Below are positions 24,190-33,637 of a DNA stretch of 64,000 nt, piece after piece. How positions within the stretch are numbered: position 1 is the stretch's first letter; each line of letters opens with the position of its first letter. The DNA comes from Enoplolaimus lenunculus (Eukaryota > Nematoda > Enoplea > Enoplida > Thoracostomopsidae), in assembly GCA_030248215.1 (NCBI GenBank), contig JASANG010000120.1, positions 62,001 through 126,000 of the forward strand, read 5' to 3'. The notes under the pieces are model-generated. The model worked only from the letters and a program-made list of their open reading frames with translations, was not told where the DNA came from and did no database searches. A program made the translations under genes and the position numbers.

Positions 24190-24250
24190 TATCGGCCGCG
24201 TGGTTAGCGTGCTTGATCCAGAGTGAGAGGTCCGAGGTTCAATTCCGCTT
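24190..24250 (+). repeat. tRNA-like fragment (SINE head or tRNA relic)
   Basis: The segment reads CGGCCGCGTGGTTAGCGTGC, then CTTGATCCAGAG, then GGTCCGAGGTTCAATTCC. GGTTCAATTCC is a good B box and the GTGGTTAG phrase is typical of a tRNA D-loop. An acceptor stem and a clean anticodon stem could not be drawn, so a working tRNA is unlikely. The MITE at 24255 starts directly after it. Confidence 0.5.
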
Positions 24251-24254
24251 CGGA

Positions 24255-24614
24255 GTTCAACCGGAATTACTGTTCCGGTCAAAATTCCAGTAAAATTCCT
24301 GTTCCAGTTCCTGTTCCCGTATTCAAAAATACAAGTACCACAATTTATACGGTTTTGTGATGAATTGTTATATGTACTTCTCTAAATATTGGAAACTTTG
24401 TCTTTAAAAGTTGTTATCCCTAAACGACTGCTTTTTGTAACTTGTTCAATTTTCTTAATACAGTGTTGGCTAGTTTTCTACACAGTCCAACAGTAATTCG
24501 GTGATGATAATTATTTCAAATTCCCGTTCTTGTCCCTGTTTCGGTTCCTACAAAGAAATTCATTTCCTGTTGTATTTCCTGTTCCGGTAAACGTTAGTTC
24601 CTGTTGGAACCCTG
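24255..24614. mobile_element. MITE fragment, CAGGGTTCCAAC family
   Basis: The right end, reverse-complemented, is CAGGGTTCCAACAGGAAC. The interior has GTTCCTGTTCCCGTATTC and TTTATACGGTTTTGTG, shared with 21455-21822. The left end is abraded at TTCAACCGGAATTAC. Confidence 0.6.
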
Positions 24615-25037
24615 CTAGGCTTATTCTTGCTTGCAATAGTGTCTATGAGTGTCCTTTCATGTGTCGGAATACCCTTCCATTGTTATGTTAAAAACCGGAT
24701 CACCTAGATACATAGGAGTTCCCATGGAAGTTCGAGAGTGGTTCAAATAAACAATAGTACTGCCACTTAAGCTCAAACGCTGTATGCCTTTTAATTTATA
24801 TACACCGGATTACACCGGATGTTTAACAGTACACTAGCTATGTATATTTATTCGTAATAGGAGGGTTGTCGGCATGACTTTAGAAGGAATACTAAAGATT
24901 GCAAATTTAAATGCGTCGAAAATTATACACCTTCGCTTGGATAATTTTTAGTATGGGTTTCGAGCAGCATTATGTTGCTTCAAACGTACTTTGACATATG
25001 TAAAGACAGAAGCGGAAAGAGTAACCGTGAGCTTTAG

Positions 25038-25165
25038 AGCATTTTTGCTAGACTTAAGCTTAGCCTTAGGCTGACTTAGGCTCAGCCTTACGCTTAGGCT
25101 TAGGTATATGCTAATTCTTACGCTTAGGCTTCTTCTTAGGCTTAAGCTTAGGCATATGCGTATAA
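25038..25165. repeat. Degenerate TTAGGC tract
   Basis: Close-packed variants occur here: CTTAGGCTTAGG, GACTTAGGCTCAGCCTTACG, CTTCTTCTTAGGCTTAAGC. Several exact TTAGGC units are present. This is the densest of the tracts in the window. It could be a decayed interstitial telomere-like repeat or the internal repeat of a transposon. Confidence 0.6.
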
Positions 25166-25743
25166 TACTGTTCCGCCCCTGTTCTTAACATTGGTCAGTA
25201 ACTATTTCGGAATCCTTCTTTTTAGGGTTATAGCGAGTGTTAAATTCCTCTTAAAACACTCTTAAACTTCAAACTAGTCTTAGGCACCAAAATATTAGAG
25301 TATTCAACGGTTCACTGATATGCAAGTTATTTCATACTCTTCTCCGGGCGAGTAAACAAACCACTTTGCACATCGATTCACTTGACAAGCAAGCTTTTTG
25401 GAAACTCTGACTTATGCTAAAACTGCATAATTTAAGATGCTTTGTTGCCCAGCCATTAACGACAGAAAAATAATGGCTAGGTTGTAGAAATGCGTCTGTT
25501 GTACGATTTTGATTTCCATCAAATTTTTCTTAAGATTTGCCGCCTATAAAAGCCTCGATGTTTTCGCTAAAAATAGAAGTCTAAATACGTAGCTAGTTTG
25601 AATAGCTAAAACCGCATTCTTGAAATTAAAAATTGCAGTTTGCGAATGATGTGATTTATAGTTTTCTTTCAAAATTGTGTAACAACAGTGCATCATATTG
25701 CAAGCTTTCCTTTTTCTATCGTAATTATAAAACTACATTTCGT

Positions 25744-25794
25744 ATGGCTGTAGAGAATGAAGACATATTGAAGGAACTAATAGAAAAGATTCAG
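25744..25794 (+). CDS. Probable first coding exon of the coiled-coil gene
   Basis: ATG at 25744 opens MAVENEDILKELIEKIQ, an acidic-amphipathic start of the right character. The donor is CAG|GTCAGC, which is weak. The exon ends in phase 0, whereas the exon at 27898 needs one leftover base, so at least one more exon must lie between them. Confidence 0.5.
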
Positions 25795-28700
25795 GTCAGC
25801 TTAATTTTTTGAAATTTATGGTTATTAACAATTAAGTCAGATTCCATCGGAACATAAGATTTTCGATAAGTGTTGAGTAAGTTGTGCCTAGGCACGATTA
25901 GTTAGATTCCATCGAAACATAAGATTTTCGTTAAGTGTTGAGTAAGATGTTAGCCCAGGCACGATTGGTTCTGTGCCAATGAGCGAGCGGCACGTAGCCA
26001 ATCGGTCGCTTAGGGAGGAATCTGTAGCGAACTGCAGTTTTTAATAATGCAGCTGGGAAAGTAAGTGTCCTGAATTTCTGAACTCACGACATGCAGCCTC
26101 CTTATCCTTATTCTACGTATTTTTAACGTCGATTAAGTTGAGTCTACCGAATTTAATCCCTTCACGTTTAGATCGATCATGATCGGTTAAGCAAACACTC
26201 CGAACGAACAAATGTTCCTATGTTTGAAAGTGATGTTCGGAAAATTGTTAGTGAAATTGATGATTCAACAAAAGTGTCTAACCGTAAGCACTGTTAGCCA
26301 AAGTCAACAGAATTCATTTTATATATATCGAGGTGCAACCGGAATTTCGATTCCGATATTCCGATTGAAATGCAGCTCCGATTCCAGTTGCAGTTATAAG
26401 CGGAATTATAATTTTTTATTGTTTCTTATTGCAATTATGCCACAATTTTGGCTACAGTTCTGTTAGGTTTCTTAACAACCGGTGTTTATGTCAGTTCTCT
26501 CTCAGGTCTCGATTCGGTTCCGGTATAAATATCCTGTTCTGATTTCGGTACATATATAATTTAGTTCCGCTTTGCACCTTGATATATATTTATAGTAGTG
26601 TGGAGTTGCATCCTTGTATTTTTGCCGAAAAATTAGGGTCCGGGTATTGATTTTGGGAAGTTTCGGTTCCGGGTGTTATATACGGAAATGTGTACCTGAT
26701 CAATATGTATTTCAAATGTATTTCTTCATGTCGCTTTTCGGTTTAGAATCTTTTGGTCGATTCGCATGTTTGCTATGCTTTGTCACTTCACTTCCTCTAG
26801 GGTTTGCTTTTGGAGGTTTCAACGGACTGTGGGTTCGTACTTCAACTAAGATCGATCGTTCCGCAGGAAGCGCACGGCTTGGAAATGTTTATATAAAAGT
26901 TATTCGCAACGAGCAAAATAATATAATAAAACACCGCAAATAGGCACGAATTATTTGGCAACTAATGTACGGACTTACTCTTGTACTAAAACAATATGAC
27001 TTGAAAAATTTGAGTTCTTGTGCGCACAATTAGAATTCCGCAATCCTTAAGCATAATTGACTTGCTAAGAAAGGTAACAATTACGCCTGAGCCAAATATA
27101 ACTGCTGTGTACAGCTTTACCGTAAAATACTACGTACTAAACCAACTGCTCACATGAGCTAGTTGTATAAAATATATATCAAAATACTCACCAATTACCA
27201 GGGAAAAATATCCAAATCGGGGAATGAACCTCTGGAAAAAACAAAACTCGAAACGGGGAAGATCCGGTAATAACCAACATAACAGGCAATAACACACACT
27301 CGGACTATATATTCAACTTGGGGATAAAACACAACTCGGACAACGCAACTAACTTGAAGATTCTAACGGTAGAACTTAATTGGATTATTTTTAGGTTTTT
27401 GATAATAATTTTTGTGGAATAATTTTAAGAGTTATTGTTTCAGAGCGTTTTTACACGGGCGACGCCGATAAAACAACAACAAAAACAATATAAAACACAA
27501 CACATAAAAATCCTAACAAAACCACGTAAGACCCCTAGCTAGATAAATATAGCGCAGGGCGCTCCAGAAAAAGAGAAAGTTGAGGGAGGGTGATTTAAAA
27601 TATAAAAACTAAAAACCCCGAATTTCAAGGTGAGGTAACACCTACAGTTCAAATGGTCGCATCCCATTTTAGATCTTTCAACTTTTGATTACAAAAAGCC
27701 CGGGTTCGGGTGTGCGGCTCTTCATTTTAATTTGTTGCAACTCTATCGTAACATTTAATACGTACGCGTTTTCGAATTTTTTGCAATTACCTATACGTTT
27801 ATAAACTCAAACAGCCACGTTGTAAGCTTGAAAGATGTCCACGTTGTAAGCTTGAAAGATTTTCGTTTTTTGATAATCTTTTTACGGTTGTGTTTAGATG
27901 CTAGAAACATCGTTGATATGCTGTCGTTGAAAGGTCTTTCATTGGAACTGCAAGTCAAACACGCAACTCTTGGAGACGCTAAAAAGAAATTAGATGCCAA
28001 AATGGAACACTACACAAATACGTGTTCAAGATGTCAAGGTAAATAGAGTAGGGTGTCAGTCGAGCATTTTGGTTTCGCGCTTGTTACTTTCTTTTCTTCC
28101 TTTCTGTAGCTAATTCCCATAGGTTTTTTGTTTGTAGCCGGAAGACTGATTTACTACCAGTAAGCTGGATGATGATATCAATAGAATTTTCAAAAGAACA
28201 ATTTATTGGAGAAGGTTGTATTTGCTGTTTGGGAGTAACGGAAATTTATTTATATTTTTCCTCTGTATGTCATATTTTGCGGAAAGATGGACGAATACCC
28301 AGAAAATGTGGAAGTTGAATGTGTGGATACAGTTTTTCTGTTAAGTTCAACTTCATGTCAATGATATAATCTAGATTACGTAGCGTTGAAATTATTTTTT
28401 CAGAGCTTCTGCATTCATGTTCAGATCTATCAGAATCAGCTAAAGCTCATTTCAATCGTTGCGTTTTGCTGGAAGATAAACTTAAAGATCTGTCGTATTA
28501 TCAGTAAGACTAGCGGTAATCATTCGTAGTATAGTGTTGGATTGTTCACTGCAAAAGGAAACATTCTTAATCACACAACCATTTTTATTTTTTCAGATAA
28601 TCAGTTAAAAGTTTTGTTTCGAATTCCAGACGTTTTGTATATAGATCGTTATATATCTATATCAGGGTGCAACCGGAATTCCGGTTCCGGTTCCGGCATT

Positions 28701-30234
28701 TTTTCACCTTCCGGTTCCGGTAAATTTTTACCGGATTTAAAAATTCCGGTATTATAATTTGGCTGTTTTCTTAACTTTAAAATAAATACCTATGTTCGAC
28801 TAAGGTTATTTCACAAATAATAGAGCAAAAAATAAGATTAAAATGAAATTTTTGGTGAAATGCATTTTTCACTTTCCGGTTCCGGTAAAATTTTCAAATT
28901 CCGGTTCCGGTAAATTGCAATTCCGGTTGCACCCTGATCTATATTATATAATTTTATTACAGAACACGTGAAGAGCTGTTAAAGGCGATGTTTGGCATTC
29001 ATTTCATTGTTTTCGATTCACAACGTTCTACTGGATGTATGTTTTATTTTTTCTTTGATGTAGCATTGACTTGACAGCAGGGTTACCGTGCAACCGGAAT
29101 TATAAAATACCGAGACAGGAAAGTTAGAAAAATACCGGAGCCTTAACCGCAAAAGAAAAAATATTTGTTACCGAAAAGTTCCTTTTTGAAGTTATTTTAT
29201 CGCTTTTAACGGGGAATCAGTTTACATCGAGCATTCTAATTTTGTGTAGAACGTCTGAAACTTCGCTTAGCACTTTTAATCATTAACTCAACCTAATCAA
29301 GTATATACTTGTGCTGCTAACAACATGGGAATTTATTCAAGTCCGGCTTCACAGGAGTGCTATTATTTTGAGGCACATTATCGTTTTCAGTTTGAATTAA
29401 GTTTTGAAGACATGGTTGAAAAATTTGCCCTTACCGGGGCGTTACATACTTCTGACTATGACTCAGGGTGTAATCGGATATCCGTTTCTGTTTTCTGTAA
29501 AAATCTGTTCTGTTTCCGTTTCCGTTATACGAATAATGGAAATTCTGTTATTTCTATGTTCAAAATTAGTTACAAATCACGTATATATCTCGCAATTATT
29601 CGTTGCAGATATGCTGAAATTGTTTGAAAAAACTTAAAATAAATTATGAAATTTATCCAAAATCTTAAAAATTTCGATGCATTCGCCATTTTTTCATTAC
29701 CGGTGAATATATGAAGGCATCAATTGTGTTGGCAGAAAAATAAAACATTTTTGAAACTTTTATACTTCAATATCCATTTCCGTTATCGTGATCACTATCC
29801 GTTTCCGTTATTTTTACTATCCTTTTACACCCTGTTGTTTTATTACCTGTTTAACGTGTGTTTCTCGAAGAACTAGAGCGATATGAGTTGCTAAATTCGT
29901 GTTCCTTATCTCTAAGTGTTGCTCCTTATTCATACATGGTTAGTTCCAATGCAGCAAATTGATTTTGTTATGTCTTCTTGTTTGCTCATATTATGGTTAA
30001 AACAAAATGTCACATTGATACACGTTTGATTTTGACTATCTTTTTAAAGAAAGATGATTTTCCATAAAAATATCTTGTCATCAACAAACTTATGCGCTCT
30101 TGTTGTTTTCAGATGTTTTCCATCGGAATGCGATAAAAAGTTTTGATTTCAATACAACAGAAGATAGCAGTGATGCTAACATATCACGTCGACTGTGGAA
30201 GTTACTTGCAGAATTGATCAAAAATGATGTGTAA
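25744..30234 (+). CDS. Unrecognised small coiled-coil protein gene, about six exons
   Basis: Exons with good splice signals are 27898-28038, 28404-28503, 28963-29036 and 30113-30234 (ends in TAA). Their phases all fit. A likely first exon is 25744-25794 (MAVENEDILKELIEKIQ), and a possible exon 27444-27525 would bridge the phase gap, giving about 189 residues. The middle is helical and heptad-like (KHATLGDAKKKLDAKMEHY to LLEDKLKDLSYYQTREELL), followed by a compact hydrophobic part (AMFGIHFIVFDSQRSTGYVF) and a C-terminal helix (RRLWKLLAELIKNDV). A coiled coil followed by a small globular end recalls kinetochore Spc24/Spc25-type proteins, but I cannot claim homology. Introns contain MITEs at 26329, 28663 and 29464. 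Confidence 0.6.
25836..25974. repeat. Tandem duplication of about 68 bp
   Basis: Two near-identical units begin CAGATTCCATCGGAACATAA and TAGATTCCATCGAAACATAA, and each runs through GATTTTCG, AAGTGTTGAGTAAG and AGGCACGATT. They differ at a handful of positions, so the duplication is fairly recent. The tract lies just after the first coding exon. Confidence 0.85.
26329..26581. mobile_element. Short hAT-like MITE in an intron
   Basis: The ends are CGAGGTGCAACCGGAATTTC and, reverse-complemented, CAAGGTGCAAAGCGGAAC. It is flanked by ATATATAT on both sides (26321-26328 and 26582-26589), an 8-bp duplication, although low complexity weakens this. It is a shortened relative of 15399-15811. Confidence 0.75.
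27444..27525 (+). CDS. Possible bridging exon of the coiled-coil gene
   Basis: A strong acceptor (TTGTTTCAG) and donor (CAC|GTAAGA) bracket an open frame of 27 codons plus one base. It enters in phase 0 from the exon ending at 25794 and leaves with the one base that the exon at 27898 needs. The encoded residues (rich in Lys and Gln) are low in complexity, so this rests only on splice signals and phase. Confidence 0.3.
27898..28038 (+). CDS. Coiled-coil gene, exon beginning ARNIVDMLSLKG
   Basis: The acceptor is GTGTTTAG and the donor CAAG|GTAAAT. The frame reads ARNIVDMLSLKGLSLELQVK then HATLGDAKKKLDAKMEHYTN then TCSRCQ, predicted as a long amphipathic helix. It leaves one base that joins perfectly with the exon at 28404 to give Glu. 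Confidence 0.65.
28404..28503 (+). CDS. Coiled-coil gene, exon ELLHSCSDLSESAKAHF
   Basis: The acceptor is TTTTTTCAG and the donor TATCA|GTAAGA. The frame reads ELLHSCSDLSESAKAHFNRC then VLLEDKLKDLSYY, continuing the helix. Two leftover bases are completed by the exon at 28963. Confidence 0.65.
28663..28936. mobile_element. hAT-like MITE, best-preserved copy, 26 bp from a splice acceptor
   Basis: The ends are CAGGGTGCAACCGGAATTCC and, reverse-complemented, CAGGGTGCAACCGGAATTGC, an almost perfect inverted pair. It is flanked by ATCTATAT on both sides (28655-28662 and 28937-28944), an exact 8-bp duplication. GGTTCCGGTTCCGG and TTCCGGTTCCGG arrays lie inside both ends. At 274 bp it has no coding capacity. 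It ends 26 bp before the exon at 28963. Confidence 0.95.
28963..29036 (+). CDS. Coiled-coil gene, exon TREELLKAMFGIHF
   Basis: The acceptor is TTTTATTACAG and the donor GGAT|GTATGT. The frame reads TREELLKAMFGIHFIVFDSQ then RSTG: the end of the helix, then a beta-like hydrophobic run. The phase fits on both sides. The acceptor lies in the short space left by the MITE at 28663-28936. Confidence 0.65.
29464..29834. mobile_element. Diverged hAT-like MITE in the last intron
   Basis: The ends are CAGGGTGTAATCGGATATCC and, reverse-complemented, CAGGGTGTAAAAGGATAG. The interior has CCGTTTCCGTTATAC and ATTTCCGTTATCGTG runs: the hexamer array here is TTTCCG or TATCCG in place of TTCCGG. No matching octamer flanks are seen. 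It lies in the intron 29037-30112. Confidence 0.7.
30113..30234 (+). CDS. Coiled-coil gene, last coding exon
   Basis: The acceptor is TGTTGTTTTCAG. The frame reads VFHRNAIKSFDFNTTEDSSD then ANISRRLWKLLAELIKNDV and stops at TAA (30232-30234). The two starting bases complete a Tyr codon with the previous exon. The end is a short basic-hydrophobic helix. Confidence 0.65.
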
Positions 30235-30785
30235 TCTTGTGCTCGCAATGTACCATAAATTTCAAAAGTTGTTTATTTGCTACTTTGCTTTAAACCAAAT
30301 TTCACTTTCAACGATTCGGCAAATCTCTGGCGTGATACGTGGTGCATATTATAACTGAGGCAGCTTGGGACACGCTTTGTCCCATGTTGATTTGATATCG
30401 ATTCTAAATTTAGGGCTGTCATATCAGGGGCGCAGACAAAAGTCGAATGTCATACATATGACATCAGCGTACAAACCACCGCATGTCAAGTATTGATGCT
30501 GGAAGATTATGGGAATATCATTATATGATATTCCTAAATTACAACGACTGTTATGTGACACTGAAAACAGTGCTATTTTGCGCTCTTATAATCAAAACAC
30601 AGGTACGTCAATAACATTAAAAAGGTTAGCGATGTTGTCGTTTTGGACGAAAAGCCTGTTGGGAACTTCAGTCATAACTAAAAATTTAAGTCTGAAATTG
30701 GAGTATCATAATAATGTTTCACCGAACAATTTAGTTGCTTGCCTCAGGTACGCGAACAACATGTCGCATATAATTATAAATAGTG

Positions 30786-31192
30786 ATGTGTCGATTCATC
30801 GGCATCGACATCGGTAATAATCGGTACTTTTCGTGAGTATCGGCATCGGTAATGATCTGTACTTTTCGTGAGCATGCACTGCAAAACGATACTTTTTGCA
30901 CATAACAGTCAGTTGGAATGCTCTAAATTTCATTTCTGGGCCCCTATCAGTGTGTGGTAAGGAAAACTGTTTATCTCTTGCGTTTGTGTTTGAAAAAATT
31001 AAGTAAAATGAACCGTTCTTATAAAATTATAATCATAATGGTAAGGGTTTAAGTCTCCATATAATAAAGTAAAGATGTATCCTATCTGTTTATTAAGCAT
31101 GGTGTACTAAAGTTGAAATCGGTATCGGTTCGGCATCGGCAAAGTTCAAAATAAGAACCGGTATGAGCAAAAATTTTGCTATCGGCACATAC
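30786..31192. mobile_element. MITE-like element with ATCGGC hexamer arrays
   Basis: The left end is TGTGTCGATTCATCGGCATC and the right end, reverse-complemented, is TATGTGCCGATAGCAAAA. Runs such as GTATCGGCATCGGTAATGAT and GGTATCGGTTCGGCATCGGC lie inside both ends. The plan is the same as in the TTCCGG elements (short ends plus hexamer arrays), but with a different hexamer. Confidence 0.6.
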
Positions 31193-32346
31193 CAACATAT
31201 AATATTTAAGTACAAAAGTATGAACCATGCTTGATGGCAGCAGACAAACGCAGATTTTTTAACATATTGGATTTATAAAGCAGACGAAATTACCCAGTAG
31301 TCCAATACGGACAAATATACGTATCCAAAGTTTAACCAGTTTTAACCTGAACTGTGTATGATTTTATCTTGATTCCTTTAAATTTTATTCGTTGCGTAAC
31401 CACATCATTGATCGTAGGTGGGCTTTGGAATTAAGACGTGTAGTGTTATTACTTTCAGGGTGAAACTTATGCTGATAATTTTGTGCTCCAAAATTTTCCC
31501 TCTAATCTGTCATTGGAGCTCAGAGGTGTAGAAATCTAAGAACTTGGACGTAAATTGTTGAAAATGAGATCAATCGACTAATTTGAAGGAGTTAAACGCG
31601 ACATGTCAACACATCCGGTATTTTCGCTTTCCGATTTGTTTGCGGTTTCAATTGAGGTTCAAGATTTGCACTGTAGACGGTTTTCTTGATCTTATAATTT
31701 AACAGGCTCATGTTATTTTAGAACATTTCCGTTTCCTAGCGGAGCTGCAAAAAGCAGCTTTATATTTTGGGCTGTATTTTTGCTTAGGTTTAGGAAAATG
31801 CTTAATCTGCAGTTACGGTTTTAAAACAAACTAACATTGCCAATTAAAATTTTTCTACTGTGGTATAGTGTTCGCTTTTCAAGTGATGCTGTGCTTTGGT
31901 GTTAATAGCTAAGCACATGCTGGCTACAAATTGTGCGGTATGGTTTAGGACAACATGCACGTATATATGTAAATAATAACTTTCTAAAGCGTATGTAACC
32001 ACAAATTTTGTTTAGTGGAAAGTGTAATGCTGTTTTGCTATTCATTGATTCTGATATTTTAATTTTACTGTATTTGTGTATTTGTTGATATATTGCGCCT
32101 GAAATAAACGAAACAAACATTATTCTTGGACCTTATAGGTGTATCTTGTCCGCTCGACATTTCATGAAAGAGGTAGTATATACTCTACTATTTGTTAGCC
32201 TATGTCAGAGAGCGTTTTCTTTTTGAATCTGCGACCTAATAATATCCGTTTCTGCTTCTTCTGATTACCGCTTGATAGCTACAACCCTTAAAACATTCGA
32301 AAATAAACCTTAAGGGTGTGTTGTATCGATTATGATAGGTGACGAT

Positions 32347-32450
32347 TAGGGTGCAACCGGAATTCCGGTTCCGGCATTTTTTTACCTTCCGGTCGCGGCA
32401 ATTTTTATTGGAATTAAAAATTCCGTTATTAAAATTTGGTCTGCAGAAAT
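32347..32450. mobile_element. Truncated hAT-like MITE end
   Basis: It begins TAGGGTGCAACCGGAATTCC followed by GGTTCCGGCATTTTTTTACC, like the left half of 28663-28936. Similarity stops near 32450 and no right end follows. It has probably been cut by deletion or by the next element. Confidence 0.7.
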
Positions 32451-32881
32451 TGAAGCGCAATCTATGGACCCGCTTTAACAGAAAATCAAGCATGAGTGTC
32501 AGTAGCTGGAAGTTCCAACAAATTTCTATCTCAATTATATTTATTTGGCCTCTCCAGAGGGTCCCCCTGTTGTTTGGTTACGAACTGTTATTTATTTTTA
32601 ACACGCCCTCCGCTGACCTTCGTTTACTAGTATATATCCGGTATTGTAACTATAACTGAAATAAAACGTCTAATTTTCTTGTGTCAATAGCTTGAGCGAT
32701 AATGCAAGGTTATACTTAGGAATGTACTTTTAAAATTTAACTACGCTTTAAAGTTTCGAACTCAAATTATTTGGGCCTGGAGTCTTTTATGCGCTACAAT
32801 TAGGAATAATTGACATTTATGGGCTCTACTTAGGGTTTAGGGACTGTATCCGCTTACTCACTCTTATTAGAGATACGGACT

Positions 32882-33637
32882 TCGGCCCATGTTACTATAA
32901 AGGCCGGCCCATGTTACTATAAAGGCCGTCCCAATTTCCCGGGACACAAATATACCCGGAGTGCACACTTATGCGCTCGAGTTTACATGTGCACAGGCAG
33001 ATATATTTATGCACCGTCCACTTTATTGTGCGTCCATACCGTGGAAATAGAATTTGTCAATTGACCGTCTGACCAAATGCAAACTGCTGGGGACGGTAAA
33101 CAGAAAACAGAAATTCTCAGATGGTAAATTGAATAAAATTTATATTTTATAATTTTCAAGTTCACCATTGCAGAATCTAGAAAATTTGAGACGGGGCGCG
33201 TGGTTGATAGCTATAAGGCGGGTGGCTGCTCCGACCCTGATACATGTTTAACACAAATTTGTGCTTTCAATCCCTGTTAATAGCAGCTTAGACTTAAGTG
33301 GTTGCCTTTAAATCCGCCAGCGTTTTTATGACGCTGTTCAAGAACATGAGAAATTTCATTTCAAACATCTGTCCCAACTGCCCCATCTGTCCCAACTGCC
33401 CCATCTGTCCCAACTATCCCATCTGTCCAAACTGTCTCAACTGTCCAATCTCTCCCATCTGTCCAAACTGTCCCCTCTGTCCCAAGTGTTCCATCTGTCC
33501 CAACTGCCCCAACTATCCCATCTGTCCCACTGTCTCATCTGTCCCAACTATCCCGCTGTCCCAATTATATTTTTTGAATGTAGTCCTGGTACATTGCTGT
33601 CCCGGGAAAATGAGACGGCCTTTAAAGTAACATTGGC
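32882..33637. mobile_element. Nested element with minisatellite inside
   Basis: It is flanked by CGGACT on both sides (32876-32881 and 33638-33643), and its removal restores the host MITE sequence. The ends are GGCCCATGTTACTATAAAGG and, reverse-complemented, GGCCAATGTTACTTTAAAGG, followed in both by CCGTC and CCCGGGACA. The first 22 bp of the left end are present twice in tandem. No transposase frame is seen; the interior holds the minisatellite at 33369-33567 and a tRNA-like GGGCGCGTGGTTGATAGC phrase near 33195. Confidence 0.8.
33369..33567. repeat. Minisatellite of 9/18-bp units (TGTCCCAAC type)
   Basis: Units alternate between ATCTGTCCC and AACTGCCCC with single-base variants for about 200 bp, giving a strong pyrimidine strand bias. 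Translated, it gives a Cys-Pro-Asn/Ile pattern, but this follows from the repeat period and there is no start, splice or family context. It lies wholly inside the nested element. Confidence 0.9.

Larger units (their letters stand above)
8729..25743. other. 17-kb stretch without a supported gene, dominated by MITEs and fold-backs
   Basis: I find no convincing exon between the paxillin LD4 exon and the gene starting at 25744, although the missing 5' exons of paxillin (LD1-LD3 and the start) should lie somewhere on the minus strand here. The visible content is repeats: fold-backs at 9005, 16510 and 18411, hAT-like MITEs at 15399, 19489, 23677 and others, a perfect hairpin at 15960, TTAGGC-like tracts near 21000 and 25040, and tRNA-like SINE pieces near 20550 and 24195. 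The unlisted sequence between them is AT-rich and shows nothing recognisable. Confidence 0.6.
25795..27443. other. Large first intron of the coiled-coil gene
   Basis: It holds a 68-bp tandem duplication (25836-25974), a hAT-like MITE (26329-26581) and a frame at 26614-26943 that starts in TCCGGGT-type repeat sequence and shows no family resemblance. Nothing else is recognised. Confidence 0.45.

Noticed and set aside
24190-24250. Possible functional tRNA
   Set aside because: The B box and a D-loop-like phrase are present, but no acceptor stem or clean anticodon arm could be drawn.
26614-26943. 109-codon plus-strand frame in intron 1 of the coiled-coil gene
   Set aside because: It starts in TCCGGGT repeat sequence and has no recognisable motif or consistent splice junctions with the neighbouring exons.
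30509-30817. 102-codon plus-strand frame after the coiled-coil gene
   Set aside because: It runs into the ATCGGC MITE at 30786 and has no motif; the upstream gene already ends in a stop at 30234.
33298-33630. Open frame with Cys-Pro-Asn-Cys-Pro-Ile repeats
   Set aside because: It is the translation of a 9/18-bp minisatellite inside a transposable element, with no supported start, splice or family match.
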